A DNA stretch of 64,000 nt. It comes from Palsa-461 sp963768185. GTDB taxonomy: Bacteria; Actinomycetota; Acidimicrobiia; Acidimicrobiales; RAAP-2. The notes below the pieces were generated by a model. That model was not told the origin of the DNA. It saw nothing but the letters and a program-made list of their open reading frames with translations, and made no database searches. Made by a program: the position numbers and the translations under genes. Positions 1 to 7,771 of the stretch are shown here, piece by piece; the stretch's first letter is position 1, and every line of letters starts with the position of its first letter. Location of the stretch: contig CAVYGS010000001.1 of the NCBI GenBank assembly GCA_963768185.1, positions 186,001-250,000 of the forward strand, written 5' to 3'.

Positions 1-1179
1 GAAGACCGCCAACCGGCGACAGGTCGTGACAGTGAGGGTGACCTCACTTGAGCGGGAGCCGCGCACCGTCGACGGTGCCAGTCGTTGCACAATGGCAGCA
101 GGGTAAGACCCTGACAGTTCTAAGAGTGCGGGCACACACAGGTCACGGTTGCTGGCGACTCTTTCGCGTTCGGAATCGGGAAGCGCGTCACCGGCGAGAA
201 GATCTCGGCACAGTTCAAAGCTCTCCGCGGGCCTACCAATGTGAAACAGGCAAATCGCCTGCTCGTCTAGTGACCGCCAGGTGTACACGTCGGAGTTGAT
301 GAACAGCCCATCTTGATCGGGGAAGGGGATTTCGCCAGCTCGATGTGCAAAAAGGTAACCCAACTGATAGTTGCCAGCTTTGCGGTGATGCTGAGCAATT
401 GCGTGAAGTGGTTCGGCCCGAGTCGGGTGACGCTCCCAAGCCTCGAGGTAGGCACTCTCCACGATCTCCCACGGCTGGCCCAGCGAGCTCAGGCAGTCGG
501 CCCGTCGGAGCAGCGCACAGAAGGTCTCCTCGTCCCACCCCTGCATCTCCACACGTCGTGAATACCAGCGAAGCGCACTCTCGAGGTCACCGGCGTCAAA
601 ACAGCTTTGGGCGAGGTAGAAGACCGAGCGAGCATCGCTGGGGTTGCGTTCTACTTCGTCAAGCAGGAGATCGCGATCGCGCTCATACTTGTGCGGATCA
701 GCGCTCCGTGATCCGAGACGACGCGACTCGACGTAGTAGTCGCCGGTCAGTCGAGCTTCGGTGGACAAGTCATCACACACCGGGTACTCGTGGACGACAC
801 CCTCATAGCGCCAGCGCAGACCGTCACGGAACAGCTGTTTCCGCCAATAGCGAAAGTCCTGGCCGTAGTGCAGAAGGTAGGAGTCAGAAGTGAGGTTGGA
901 CAGATCTGGTGTCCCGATCACAAGGTCATCGGCGTCGAGCACCCAGGCGTAGTCCGCATGTCCGCGACACAAGGTCAGTGCTTCAGTGCGGTTGCGCCCA
1001 AAGTCGCGCCAAGGACTTTCGTGGAGTTCGCCCGCGATCCCAAGCTCTTTCATGTGGGATCGGATCATTGCTTGGGTCCCATCTACCGAACCCGTGTCAA
1101 CGACGACCCAATAGTCGATGTAGGGCGCGATCGAGTCCAGCGCCTCTCGGACGACGTGCGCCTCATCGCGGACAATCAT
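1..1179 (-). CDS. Glycosyltransferase family 2 with TPR-like C-terminal part (partial, runs off the left edge)
   Basis: Read on the minus strand, an open frame runs from 1179 to base 1 with no stop, so the C-terminus lies outside the window. The N-terminus has the GT-A signature of family 2 enzymes: SICLSMIVRDEAHVVREALD, then DYWVVVDTGSVDGT, then YAWVLDADD as the DxD-type metal/nucleotide-sugar site. Downstream repeats (RSVFYLAQSCFDAGDLESAL and similar, roughly residues 190-330) look like TPR units, as in the known GT2-TPR proteins. The start is uncertain. Homologues usually begin a few residues before SICLSM, but an in-frame stop at about 1234-1236 leaves only the ATG at 1179, which sits inside the first beta strand. 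A nearby ATG in another frame suggests a frameshift in the first codons. The sugar and acceptor cannot be told. Confidence 0.8.
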   Translation of the reverse strand, partial: MIVRDEAHVVREALDSIAPYIDYWVVVDTGSVDGTQAMIRSHMKELGIAGELHESPWRDFGRNRTEALTLCRGHADYAWVLDADDLVIGTPDLSNLTSDSYLLHYGQDFRYWRKQLFRDGLRWRYEGVVHEYPVCDDLSTEARLTGDYYVESRRLGSRSADPHKYERDRDLLLDEVERNPSDARSVFYLAQSCFDAGDLESALRWYSRRVEMQGWDEETFCALLRRADCLSSLGQPWEIVESAYLEAWERHPTRAEPLHAIAQHHRKAGNYQLGYLFAHRAGEIPFPDQDGLFINSDVYTWRSLDEQAICLFHIGRPAESFELCRDLLAGDALPDSERERVASNRDLCVPALLELSGSYPAAIVQRLAPSTVRGSRSSEVTLTVTTCRRLAVF

Positions 1180-1531
1180 GCTCAGGCAGATCGATGGCCG
1201 TCGAGGTTCGGAAACGCGGTGTCCCGCATGGGGTCACGCTATCCGTCGAAGGAATGCCCTTATCGGGGTGTCACGTCGTTTTCGCGGGGTAACCGCCGCC
1301 GCGGGCGCCATCGGGGTCAGTGTCAGAGCACTCAGCGATGTGTTGAGCGGACAGCCCGGCCCAGCCCAGGGTCGACTAACGCGTAGTCGACGGCGTCCCC
1401 AGCGCAGGCTGCGGCTGATGAACTGAGAGCCCCTCGCTGGCTGCGGCCGGGGGATGTTACGTCGTCAGCCGCAGGTTTCGACGTCGGGTCGTCCTCAGGC
1501 ACGCCCGCACGCCGCGTGTCGAGTTGGGCGG
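1180..1531. other. Intergenic region with one inverted repeat
   Basis: No convincing gene lies between the glycosyltransferase start and the cyclase stop. The one structure seen is a perfect 8-bp inverted repeat, GTCGACTA at 1371-1378 and TAGTCGAC at 1384-1391, around a 5-nt centre. It has no T-run, so it may be an operator or a weak hairpin. Confidence 0.4.
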
Positions 1532-2698
1532 TTAGCCGTCCACCGCAAATAGCCGCCACGATCCCGGTACGCCCTTGAGATCGTGCTCCCCTCGGTCCGT
1601 GAACTGAACGCTCGATCCGGCGACGAGATCCTTGACGGTTGACGAGACCAGCAGCTCACCGGGACCGGCCAGGGCCGACACCCGAGCACCGATGTGGACG
1701 GTCAGCCCCGCGACGGCATCGCCGCGAACCTCGATCTCGCCGGTGTGAACTCCGGCTCGCATCTCGAGGTCAAGGCCTCTCAGGGCTTCTCGGATGGCCA
1801 GGGCACATTCGATCGCTCGACCGGGGCTGTCGAAGGTGGCGAAGAACCCGTCTCCGGCGGTGTCCACCTCTTTACCCCGAAAGCGTTGGATCTGACCTCG
1901 AACACGCTGGTGGTGACGTTCGAGCAGGTCACGCCAGCGTCGATCGCCTAGCGTGGCCGCCCGATCAGTAGAACCCACGATGTCGGTGAACAGCAAGGTG
2001 GCGAGCACTCGCTCTGTCCCAGTCCCGCCGCGAACACCGGTCAGAAATTCCTCGATCTCGTCGAGCATGGTCGCGGTGTCGCCAACCCAGTAGAAGGTGT
2101 CGGCCCCCGGCAGCTCGACGTACCTGGCTCCGGCAATGTGTTCGGCCAGGTAGCGACCGTGTCCGGGGTTCGGGAAGGCGACATCCACTCGGTGCATTAC
2201 AAGAGTCGGCACCCTGACTTGGGGCAGAAGGTGGCGAACGTCGATCTCGAAGACCCCGCGCAGCAACGCTCGCGCCATGGCTGGAGTGGCCCCCATGTTG
2301 CCCGACCGGTCCCACCAGGCGCGAAACGCTGGCTCACGAGCCACGCTGGGGGCGAGCATCGCCAGGTTGTCGTGACCCTGCTCGGTGGCGTCGGGATCGG
2401 CCGTCAGCTGCAGCATCACGTCGGCCACGCTCTGCGGCACACCCATTGGATAGTCAGGTGCCCAAAGGGCGCGGGACGATCCATTCACGACAATCAGGTG
2501 GCTGACCCGCTCGGGATTGGTCGTCGCCAGTAGGAGTGCGTCGGCTCCCTGCTCAGTGAGCCACGCCTGCGCCTCGGCAGCCAGCTCGTCGGCCGCACGG
2601 CAGGCAGCGCATCCCGGGCAGCTCGCCTGGTCCGCTCCCGGGATCACGACGATCCCGTCGTCCCAGTGGCGGGGATGACCGCACGCATCGCACCTCAC
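1532..2698 (-). CDS. Class III adenylate/guanylate cyclase, 5'-truncated and fused in frame to an element-borne zinc-ribbon start
   Basis: The C-terminal half is a class III nucleotide cyclase catalytic domain, with LLFTDIVGSTDRA (first metal Asp), DTAGDGFFATF (second metal Asp) and VHIGARVSAL (catalytic Arg region). Before it lies the back half of an alpha/beta hydrolase domain (NPERVSHLIVVNG through VPTLVMHRVD), as in the known hydrolase-cyclase fusions. The hydrolase front half with its nucleophile elbow is missing. In its place are about 55 residues with CDAC and CPGC pairs that look like a small zinc-ribbon protein of the adjoining mobile element. The joined frame starts at a GTG at 2698 that overlaps the stop of the upstream gene (GTGA). 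The breakpoint is near 2530-2550. Cyclase activity is possible, but the hydrolase part cannot fold normally, so this is probably a chimeric pseudogene. Confidence 0.7.
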   Translation of the reverse strand: MRCDACGHPRHWDDGIVVIPGADQASCPGCAACRAADELAAEAQAWLTEQGADALLLATTNPERVSHLIVVNGSSRALWAPDYPMGVPQSVADVMLQLTADPDATEQGHDNLAMLAPSVAREPAFRAWWDRSGNMGATPAMARALLRGVFEIDVRHLLPQVRVPTLVMHRVDVAFPNPGHGRYLAEHIAGARYVELPGADTFYWVGDTATMLDEIEEFLTGVRGGTGTERVLATLLFTDIVGSTDRAATLGDRRWRDLLERHHQRVRGQIQRFRGKEVDTAGDGFFATFDSPGRAIECALAIREALRGLDLEMRAGVHTGEIEVRGDAVAGLTVHIGARVSALAGPGELLVSSTVKDLVAGSSVQFTDRGEHDLKGVPGSWRLFAVDG

Positions 2699-3209
2699 GG
2701 CTCGTCCTCGGTCGCTTCGGCGTCGATGGCGGCACGACCGGCCGCCTTCATGTCGGCGAGGGAGTGCTCGGTTGACGCTGCGCCGGCAGTCAAGGCACGG
2801 ATGCGGGCGTGGCCGAGCGGGTCGAGGCCGAGCTCGCTGCCCAACTTGGCGGCAAGCCTCGCAGCGGCGGTGCATTGCTCCCAGGTGCGACTGGCGACCG
2901 CTCCTGGTCCCTTCTCGGCGCTCACCTTGCGGATGTGGTCGTCGAGAGCAGCGCCTCACGAGCAGCGGCGGCCAGGTAGCGACGCACGGCCGGGATGAAC
3001 TTCGGCTCATCGAGATACGGGGCGACCTCGAGCAGCTCGGCGTGGACCAGGTCGGCGCGGGCGGCAATAGCCCGTTCTGACTCGGCGCCGTGAACGAGCG
3101 ACAGCGTGTGACCAGGCGGGAACGGCGGCCATGAGTAGCCACGAGCGGCACCATGCGACTGTGCCGTCGAGCCATCCTTGCGGACCAGGATGACCGGATC
3201 GGAGCTCAT
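2695..3209 (-). CDS. Phage-type protein resembling a terminase small subunit (frameshifted)
   Basis: Two overlapping frames form one protein of about 170 residues. The first part runs 3209 to about 2945 (MSSDPVILVRKDG through AREALL) and the second, in another frame, continues DDHIRKVSAEKGPG to the stop at 2695. The junction, around 2942-2948, needs one base gained or two lost. The highly charged helical composition and the GYSWPPFPPGH start are like proteins coded next to the RepA-like ATPase in actinobacterial phage satellites and prophages, often labelled terminase small subunit (P27-like). That family name is from memory of such neighbourhoods and is weak. It is read in the same direction as the ATPase and precedes the zinc-ribbon fragment with a 4-nt overlap. 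Confidence 0.4.
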
Positions 3210-3420
3210 CAGAGTGGCCCCGGCGTGTGATTCGAAATCCCCTTTGAGCGCTGGGCGTGAGTCGTGACCTGCGACGATGCACTCGTGGTCACACGGTGGT
3301 CACCGCTGGAGGGCGGGAGGGCCGCCGCCGATGGCGGGCGCGCAACAAGGCGTGGATGTGATGGCGTGCGCGCAGCAACGGGGTGGTCCCGCGCAGCAAC
3401 GGAGTGATAGTTCCGAGACA

Positions 3421-3644
3421 GGTCCCGGGACCGGTTCCCTTCTAAAGAAGGGAACACGGTTCCCGAGTGACTCCGGAACCGGTTCCCAGCGGTTCCCGGA
3501 ACCGAGTCAGTGCGTGTGACCTGGGGTGACGCGGTGACGAGGTTCGCGGTTCCTCGCCGGTTCCTAAGGAGTTTGCCGGCGGCGGTTCCCGGAACCATTT
3601 GCACACTCATGAGTAGCGACCTCACGGCCTCGTTCTCCGGAACC
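3421..3644. repeat. Cluster of GGTTCC/GGAACC palindromes between the element's ATPase and terminase-like genes
   Basis: GGTTCC occurs at 3433, 3458, 3481, 3491, 3548, 3559 and 3584, and GGAACC at 3475, 3498, 3591 and 3639. Several join into palindromes: GGAACCGGTTCC at 3475-3486 and GGTTCCCGGAACC at 3491-3503 and 3584-3596. GGTCCCGGGACC sits at 3421-3432. A perfect 9-bp hairpin lies at 3434-3455 (GTTCCCTTC, loop TAAA, GAAGGGAAC). No intact gene covers 3210-3621. Two explanations fit: an iteron-like binding array for the neighbouring RepA-like ATPase, or the remains of a low-complexity Gly/Thr/Asn/Arg tail once coded by that ATPase gene. Confidence 0.7.
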
Positions 3645-4572
3645 TGAGCGCTTGAAGGACGAGCATCTTGCGCCGACCATGACCGGCTGCCTTCAGGACG
3701 GCGAGCGCGGACACGACGGTGGAGTCGAGAGGAACGTTCAGTCCGTCGAGCAGGCGGGCGAACTCCGCCGTTCCGGCCGGCCAACTGTTCTCAGCGGCCA
3801 GGACATGGCGAAGCGGTTCCTCCTGGCGGTCGAAGTTCACCTCGCCCGCTACCCACGGCACGCGGCTGTGCGTGCGGGTGAGGGTCAACCGATTGCCCAC
3901 CGTCGACAGCCGGAAGACGACGTCCACGTCATCGGCCTTGGAGCTCGAGCCGCGCTGGCCGAGTGCGGCGTCCTTGCCCATGTGGTCGAGCCGGAGCAGC
4001 CCGACGCCGTTCGCCTTCAGCCTTTGGCCGGTGAAGCGATAGAACGCCCGATACGTGTCGGCGTCGTTCTCCTTGCCCGAAACGGCCCGGGCCATCGTGT
4101 CGACGACGACGAGCTCGGCACGGTGGTCGGACACGATCTCGAGGAGTGCCTCCCCGCCGAGCGGTCCATCGAGCGCCGGCATCGAAGGGAGCTGGTAGTA
4201 GGCGAGGCCGCTCAGATCGTCGTTCGGGCCGTATCCGAGATCCTCGAGCCGCTCTCGAAGGTCGTCCTGGGTCATCTCCAAGTCGACGTACAGAACCCGG
4301 ATCGGCGGATTGGGGTCCTGGCCGTAGATCGAGCGACCGGTCACCGCGGCGGCAATGCCGTCGAGGGTGAGGAGCGACTTGGAGCCTTTGGCCGGCGAGT
4401 AGATGGCGACTTGCCGGCCCTTCGGCACTAAGGGCTCGATCGCCCACTCGGCGACACTCAGCGGGCGGTTCCAAAAGGTCGACCAGTCGATGGGCTCGAG
4501 ACCGTAAAGGGCAGCCGCGCTGTCCTCCGGAGGGACCATCGTGAGCACGTCGGTCGCCTCAGGCCGCTGCAC
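3622..4572 (-). CDS. RepA-like AAA-family ATPase of the integrative element
   Basis: A 316-residue P-loop ATPase. The Walker A region is the variant YSPAKGSKSLLTL at residues 58-70, typical of RepA/AAA_25 proteins rather than the canonical GxxGxGKT. Walker B is ELVVVDTMAR, and LDHMGKD and GSSSKADDVDVVF further on fit RecA-fold motifs of replicative-helicase-like plasmid and phage proteins. It overlaps the next upstream gene by 14 bases, within one minus-strand operon that also holds the excisionase-like gene, so it probably serves element replication. It ends next to the GGTTCC array, and relatives I recall carry longer C-terminal tails, so this copy may be cut short by a frameshift. Confidence 0.75.
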   Translation of the reverse strand: MQRPEATDVLTMVPPEDSAAALYGLEPIDWSTFWNRPLSVAEWAIEPLVPKGRQVAIYSPAKGSKSLLTLDGIAAAVTGRSIYGQDPNPPIRVLYVDLEMTQDDLRERLEDLGYGPNDDLSGLAYYQLPSMPALDGPLGGEALLEIVSDHRAELVVVDTMARAVSGKENDADTYRAFYRFTGQRLKANGVGLLRLDHMGKDAALGQRGSSSKADDVDVVFRLSTVGNRLTLTRTHSRVPWVAGEVNFDRQEEPLRHVLAAENSWPAGTAEFARLLDGLNVPLDSTVVSALAVLKAAGHGRRKMLVLQALRFRRTRP

Positions 4573-4996
4573 GTCGTGACCTCCGAGCGCGCCCGATGCC
4601 CCTCGCGGTTGCGGCCATGGCGGTCTGTCGGTCGGTGCCGCGCTCCAGGGCCGCGGCGGTCACCTCCACCGCGACAACCTCCTCGCTGAAACCCTCCCGG
4701 ACCATGGAAAAGGCGGTCGACTCGATCGCCCACTCTGACGGTGGAGGCGCGCCGTCAACGAGGATTCGCCGAGATCGTGAAGGATCGCTCGCCTCGAATG
4801 CCGCCCAGGTCTCCGGGTCCGCAGCCTCTTGGAGGCGCAGCTCCATCACGGCCCAGGTCTCGCCGTCGATCTCTCGGCGCGCCACCCGCGCGAATCGCTC
4901 GGCCCACACCCGGTCGACGACCGTTTTCGCCTGGCGCTCGACAAGGTCGAGTTCCTCGTCGCTCAACCCGCCGAGGGCGCCCGGCTGTTCGATCAC
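4559..4996 (-). CDS. Hypothetical protein of the integrative element
   Basis: A 145-residue charged, mainly helical protein. I recognise no family. It has no membrane segment and no cysteines. It starts with an ATG that overlaps the stop of the excisionase-like gene by 4 bases (ATGA) and its end overlaps the ATPase start, so it is translationally coupled in the element's leftward operon. The position between xis-like and repA-like genes suggests an accessory replication or regulation role, but nothing in the sequence proves it. Confidence 0.6.
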   Translation of the reverse strand: MIEQPGALGGLSDEELDLVERQAKTVVDRVWAERFARVARREIDGETWAVMELRLQEAADPETWAAFEASDPSRSRRILVDGAPPPSEWAIESTAFSMVREGFSEEVVAVEVTAAALERGTDRQTAMAATARGIGRARRSRRAAA

Positions 4997-5196
4997 GGGT
5001 CAAGTCCCAGCATCCGGCGCAGGGCCGCGGTCGGGACGACGATTCGCCGACCGAAGTGCAACGTCGGGATGTCGCCGCGCGAGGCAGCCTCGTATGCGGC
5101 CGATCGACCGAGGCCGAAGATTTTGGCCGTCTCGGGCCACAGGGGGAGCGTCGGGCGATCTTGCGGGTCCGGCACTCGGGTCGTGTTGACCGTCAC
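4993..5196 (-). CDS. Excisionase-like helix-turn-helix DNA-binding protein
   Basis: A 67-residue protein whose core, PLWPETAKIFGLGRSAAYEAASRGDIPTLHFGRRIVVPTAALRRML in single residues 17-63, matches the MerR-like HTH_17/excisionase pattern: a helix-turn-helix for DNA contact followed by a short wing with a conserved arginine. Such proteins bend DNA at attachment sites and favour excision by tyrosine recombinases, and may also act as repressors. It lies between the XRE repressor (4-nt overlap at 5193-5196) and the hypothetical gene in the same operon. The tyrosine integrase is read from the opposite strand 0.8 kb away. Confidence 0.7.
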   Translation of the reverse strand: MTVNTTRVPDPQDRPTLPLWPETAKIFGLGRSAAYEAASRGDIPTLHFGRRIVVPTAALRRMLGLDP

Positions 5197-5459
5197 GATG
5201 AACCTACGATGACTGATCGCATCCGCGACACGGACATGCCAAGGGCTCGCGCCAGCTTCACGACCGTCTCTCGCTCCGGATGCACAAGGCGACGCTCGAT
5301 GCGACTGACCGTTGCCGGGTCAACGTTGCCGAGGAACCCGACCGCCTCGAGAGAGAGACCTCGCTGCTGACGAAGGCCCCGAAGTCCCGATTGCGTCCTC
5401 TCCAGCTGGGAATCTTGCACAGCCGAAGATTGGCGCCAATGCAAGCTCAGATATTGCAT
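5193..5459 (-). CDS. XRE-family helix-turn-helix repressor
   Basis: The C-terminal 60 residues form a Cro/CI-type helix-turn-helix (LRGLRQQRGLSLEAVGFLG, then VDPATVSRIERRLVHPERET). The open frame extends back to 5606 but would then overlap the divergent regulator. The internal ATG at 5459 (MQYLSLHW) gives an 88-residue protein and leaves a 74-bp divergent promoter region, so I prefer it although no clear Shine-Dalgarno sequence precedes it. It begins the leftward operon and probably controls the choice between maintenance and excision. Confidence 0.7.
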   Translation of the reverse strand: MQYLSLHWRQSSAVQDSQLERTQSGLRGLRQQRGLSLEAVGFLGNVDPATVSRIERRLVHPERETVVKLARALGMSVSRMRSVIVGSS

Positions 5460-5533
5460 TTCAATCTGAACTTGCACTACACTACTTCTAGCTGGGCAAA
5501 TCGACGAGACGTGCAAGAAGGAGGTGAGACCGG
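5460..5533. promoter_or_regulatory. Divergent promoter region between the two element regulators
   Basis: This AT-rich segment separates two divergent regulator genes. On the plus strand TTGCAT and TACACT are spaced 18 nt apart and could be -35 and -10 boxes for the rightward gene. A strong ribosome-binding site, AAGGAGGTG, lies at 5518-5526 ahead of the GTG at 5534. This is the likely switch region of the element. Confidence 0.5.
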
Positions 5534-5986
5534 GTGGGGAGAGGACCGCAACGAGCGAGGCGCGAGAGCATCCCGGGCACCGTCTTTCCGAGCGAAGCCG
5601 TTGCACGAAACGTTCGTGCCTACCGCGGCCTGCGGCGCCTCACGCAGTCCGAACTGGCCGAGCGGATGGCAGCGATGGGCCTCGAATGGTCAGCCGGAAC
5701 AGTTGGCTTCGTCGAACGCTATGAGCGCTCCGTAACGGTCGACGAGTACGTCAGCCTCACCCTTTGCCTCGGCGTCCGCGTCGGTGCGCTTTTAGATCCC
5801 ACGGGTCCGCTTGGTAGCGACCCGGTAGGGCTCCAGGTTGGAGACAGTGCTCACCCAGAAGCCTCGCTGTCGTTCCATGGAGCGCAGGTTTGGACACGAG
5901 GCGACGTCGCTCTTGAGTTTGGTGCGGAGGGGGCCGTCTATTCGCTCAGCGAGTTGGAGTTTGGAAAAAGAGAGGACGTGGAATGA
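5534..5986 (+). CDS. XRE-family regulator upstream of the integrase
   Basis: A 150-residue protein. Residues 22-80 (ARNVRAYRGLRRLTQSELAE, then WSAGTVGFVERYERSVTVDEY) are a Cro/CI-type helix-turn-helix, and the rest may be an oligomerisation tail. The GTG start at 5534 is chosen for the AAGGAGGTG Shine-Dalgarno 8 nt before it. Its stop overlaps the integrase ATG (ATGA at 5983-5986), so it is translationally coupled to the integrase and probably regulates integration. It is divergent from the other XRE gene. Confidence 0.75.
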   Translation: MGRGPQRARRESIPGTVFPSEAVARNVRAYRGLRRLTQSELAERMAAMGLEWSAGTVGFVERYERSVTVDEYVSLTLCLGVRVGALLDPTGPLGSDPVGLQVGDSAHPEASLSFHGAQVWTRGDVALEFGAEGAVYSLSELEFGKREDVE

Positions 5987-7149
5987 CCGACCGCAACGCG
6001 ACCGCGGCACCGCGGAAGGACCCGAAGACGGGGAAGTGGTGGTTTGTCGTCGACGTGATCGGGTCCGACGGGAAGCGCCACCAGGCACGCCGCCGCGGCT
6101 TCGCGACGAAGAAGCTCGCCTTGGATGAGCTCACCAACCTGCGGAAGAAGGTCAGCACTCAGACCTATGTGCCGCCCGCCCGCCAGACGCTCTCGGAATA
6201 CCTCGAGAAGTGGCTCAAGGGGCTGCCAACGGCTGGCCTGCGCCCGTCGACGGTCGACGGTTATCGGCGGTGCCTGCTCTACGTGAGCGCCAGCCTCGGC
6301 GCCCGCCGGCTCGATCACCTCACGGCCGCCGACCTCGACGAGCTTTACTCCGAACTGTTGGCATCAGGGCGCCGGCAAAAGGAGGGTGGGCTCAGTCCGC
6401 GCACCGTCCGCTACTTCCATGTCGTGCTGCAGAAGGCGCTCGGCGACGCGGTGCGAAAAGGGGAGTTGGCTCGGAACGTTGCGACCGCGGCGAGCCCGCC
6501 ATCGGCCAAATCGACGCGTTCGCCCGAGATGAAGTGGTGGAAGCCCGACGAGCTGCGGCAGTTCCTCGCTCTGACGGGTGACGAACCGCTCGGTCCTTTG
6601 TTCCGGGTGGCTCCGATGACCGGGATGCGGCGCGGTGAGGTTTGCGGGTTGCGCTGGTCCGACATCGACCTCGAGAAAGGTCGGATCGAGGTGCATCAGC
6701 AACTGCTCACCATCGGCTCGGCCCTCGTCTTCAGCGAACGCACCAAGACCGACCACGGGCGCCGCCGGATCGACCTCGACCCCGGAACCGTCGGAGTCCT
6801 CAAGACACAGAAGGCACGGCAGGCCGGCGACCGGCTGGCGATGGGCCCGGGGTACGTCGATCAGGATCTCGTGTTCGCCCAGCCTGACGGCAACCCGGTC
6901 GATCCGGAGTCCGTGGCGAAGGTGTTTGACCGCCGGGTCCTCAAGAGCGGTCTGCCTCGCATCCGATTCCATGACCTGCGGCACACGCACGTCGCCCACC
7001 TGATCGCGGCGGGGGAGCAGCCGCTTCTCATTGCGCGTCGCCTCGGCCACGGATCAAGCTCGTTCACCATGGATCGCTACGGCCACCTCTTCGAGACTGC
7101 CGATTCGCAGGCAGCTAATGCCGTTGCGGCGATGGTGGATCAGGCTTAG
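5983..7149 (+). CDS. Tyrosine-type site-specific integrase
   Basis: A 388-residue phage-type integrase. The N-terminus (KDPKTGKWWFVVDVIGSDGK) is an AP2-like arm-binding domain, followed by a SAM-like core-binding domain near residues 60-150. The catalytic domain shows the R-H-R-H-Y set: Arg in MTGMRRGEVCGLRW, His-x-x-Arg in HDLRHTHVAHL, His in RLGHGSSSF and the Tyr nucleophile in MDRYGHLF. It lies 420 bp from tRNA-Leu(CAA), the usual place for a tRNA-targeting integrase, and is coupled to the XRE gene before it. Confidence 0.93.
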   Translation: MTDRNATAAPRKDPKTGKWWFVVDVIGSDGKRHQARRRGFATKKLALDELTNLRKKVSTQTYVPPARQTLSEYLEKWLKGLPTAGLRPSTVDGYRRCLLYVSASLGARRLDHLTAADLDELYSELLASGRRQKEGGLSPRTVRYFHVVLQKALGDAVRKGELARNVATAASPPSAKSTRSPEMKWWKPDELRQFLALTGDEPLGPLFRVAPMTGMRRGEVCGLRWSDIDLEKGRIEVHQQLLTIGSALVFSERTKTDHGRRRIDLDPGTVGVLKTQKARQAGDRLAMGPGYVDQDLVFAQPDGNPVDPESVAKVFDRRVLKSGLPRIRFHDLRHTHVAHLIAAGEQPLLIARRLGHGSSSFTMDRYGHLFETADSQAANAVAAMVDQA

Positions 7150-7158
7150 CGCGGGCGT

Positions 7159-7458
7159 TCAGTTCCCGGTCGCCGCCTGGCAACCCGCGTCCCAATAGCT
7201 GAAGTCGTAGCCCGCAGACGCAAATGCGACGGCCTGGGAGTCGTCGCAAGGATCGGGATCGTCAGCATGTGTGTTGCCGTATCCGGCCGCCAGCTCGTTC
7301 CTGGCCCAGGCCGCCCCGGCGTTGTAGGCGGCGTCGTGCTCACCAGCGTTGTGGATCATCACCCCGGCGATGATCGCCGCGACGATCGCGATGGCTACCC
7401 AGATGCGCAGGCGCCTCTGTCGCTGCCCATGTTGCGCCCAGTCCGACTCAAGGGACAT
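7159..7458 (-). CDS. Small single-pass membrane protein of the element
   Basis: A 99-residue protein with a charged N-terminus (LESDWAQHGQRQRRLR), one membrane helix (IWVAIAIVAAIIAGVMI, about residues 19-35) and a polar C-terminal part with two cysteines (DPCDDS and DAGCQAATGN) that may form a disulphide outside the membrane. I do not recognise the family. It lies convergent to the integrase, between it and the tRNA target, the usual place for element cargo. A superinfection-immunity role is possible but unsupported. Confidence 0.55.
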   Translation of the reverse strand: MSLESDWAQHGQRQRRLRIWVAIAIVAAIIAGVMIHNAGEHDAAYNAGAAWARNELAAGYGNTHADDPDPCDDSQAVAFASAGYDFSYWDAGCQAATGN

Positions 7459-7499
7459 GCATGCAAGCGTTGCCCTTGGGCCCGCTCATGTCGCGGACC

Positions 7500-7519
7500 T
7501 TGTGACCAGGTTGTGACCA
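7500..7519. repeat. Two 9-bp direct repeats near the tRNA, possible integrase arm sites
   Basis: TTGTGACCA occurs at 7500-7508 and again at 7511-7519, an 11-bp period or about one helical turn. It lies between the integrase gene and the 3' end of tRNA-Leu, where arm-type binding sites of tyrosine integrases are expected. Confidence 0.45.
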
Positions 7520-7568
7520 CGTGGCCTTTCGACCCACTCAAGGATGCGCTCTACCTGGAAGAACACCG

Positions 7569-7652
7569 TGCCCGGAGGGGGACTCGAACCCCCACGCCGT
7601 TGCCGGCAAAGGCTTTTGAGGCCTCCGCGTCTACCGATTCCGCCATCCGGGC
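7569..7652 (-). tRNA. tRNA-Leu (anticodon CAA)
   Basis: Read on the minus strand, the acceptor stem GCCCGGA (from 7652) pairs with TCCGGGC, followed by discriminator A at 7569. The anticodon loop CTCAAAA gives CAA, decoding UUG. The long variable arm typical of leucine tRNAs and the T-arm GGGGGTTCGAGTCCCCC are present. No CCA is encoded. It is the likely integration target of the neighbouring tyrosine-integrase element. Confidence 0.95.
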
Positions 7653-7771
7653 CGGGCGTCCGAGCCTAACAATCGGCTCCGTTCGCGCTGCCCGTTCCGA
7701 GCGGCGCGACCGGTTGCCGCTCGCGGATCGGTACGGCAGCATTCGAGTGTCACCGAGCAAGGGAGCGTGAC

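Larger units (their letters stand above)
2540..7569. mobile_element. Integrative element next to tRNA-Leu(CAA), phage-satellite-like, left end degraded
   Basis: The segment carries an integrase, excisionase-like gene, divergent XRE switch, RepA-like ATPase, terminase-like gene and a small membrane protein. No capsid, tail or conjugation genes are seen, so it is too small for a self-sufficient phage and resembles satellite or small integrative elements. The right limit is the 3' end of the tRNA at 7569. I found no copy of that tRNA end on the left. The left limit, about 2540, is set by the point where cyclase sequence resumes, so the left end seems to have been lost by deletion. Confidence 0.65.

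Noticed and set aside
3209..3784. A 191-codon minus-strand gene over the GGTTCC array
   Set aside because: It overlaps the ATPase gene, starts inside it and is low-complexity. It may be part of a lost ATPase tail but is not a gene on its own.
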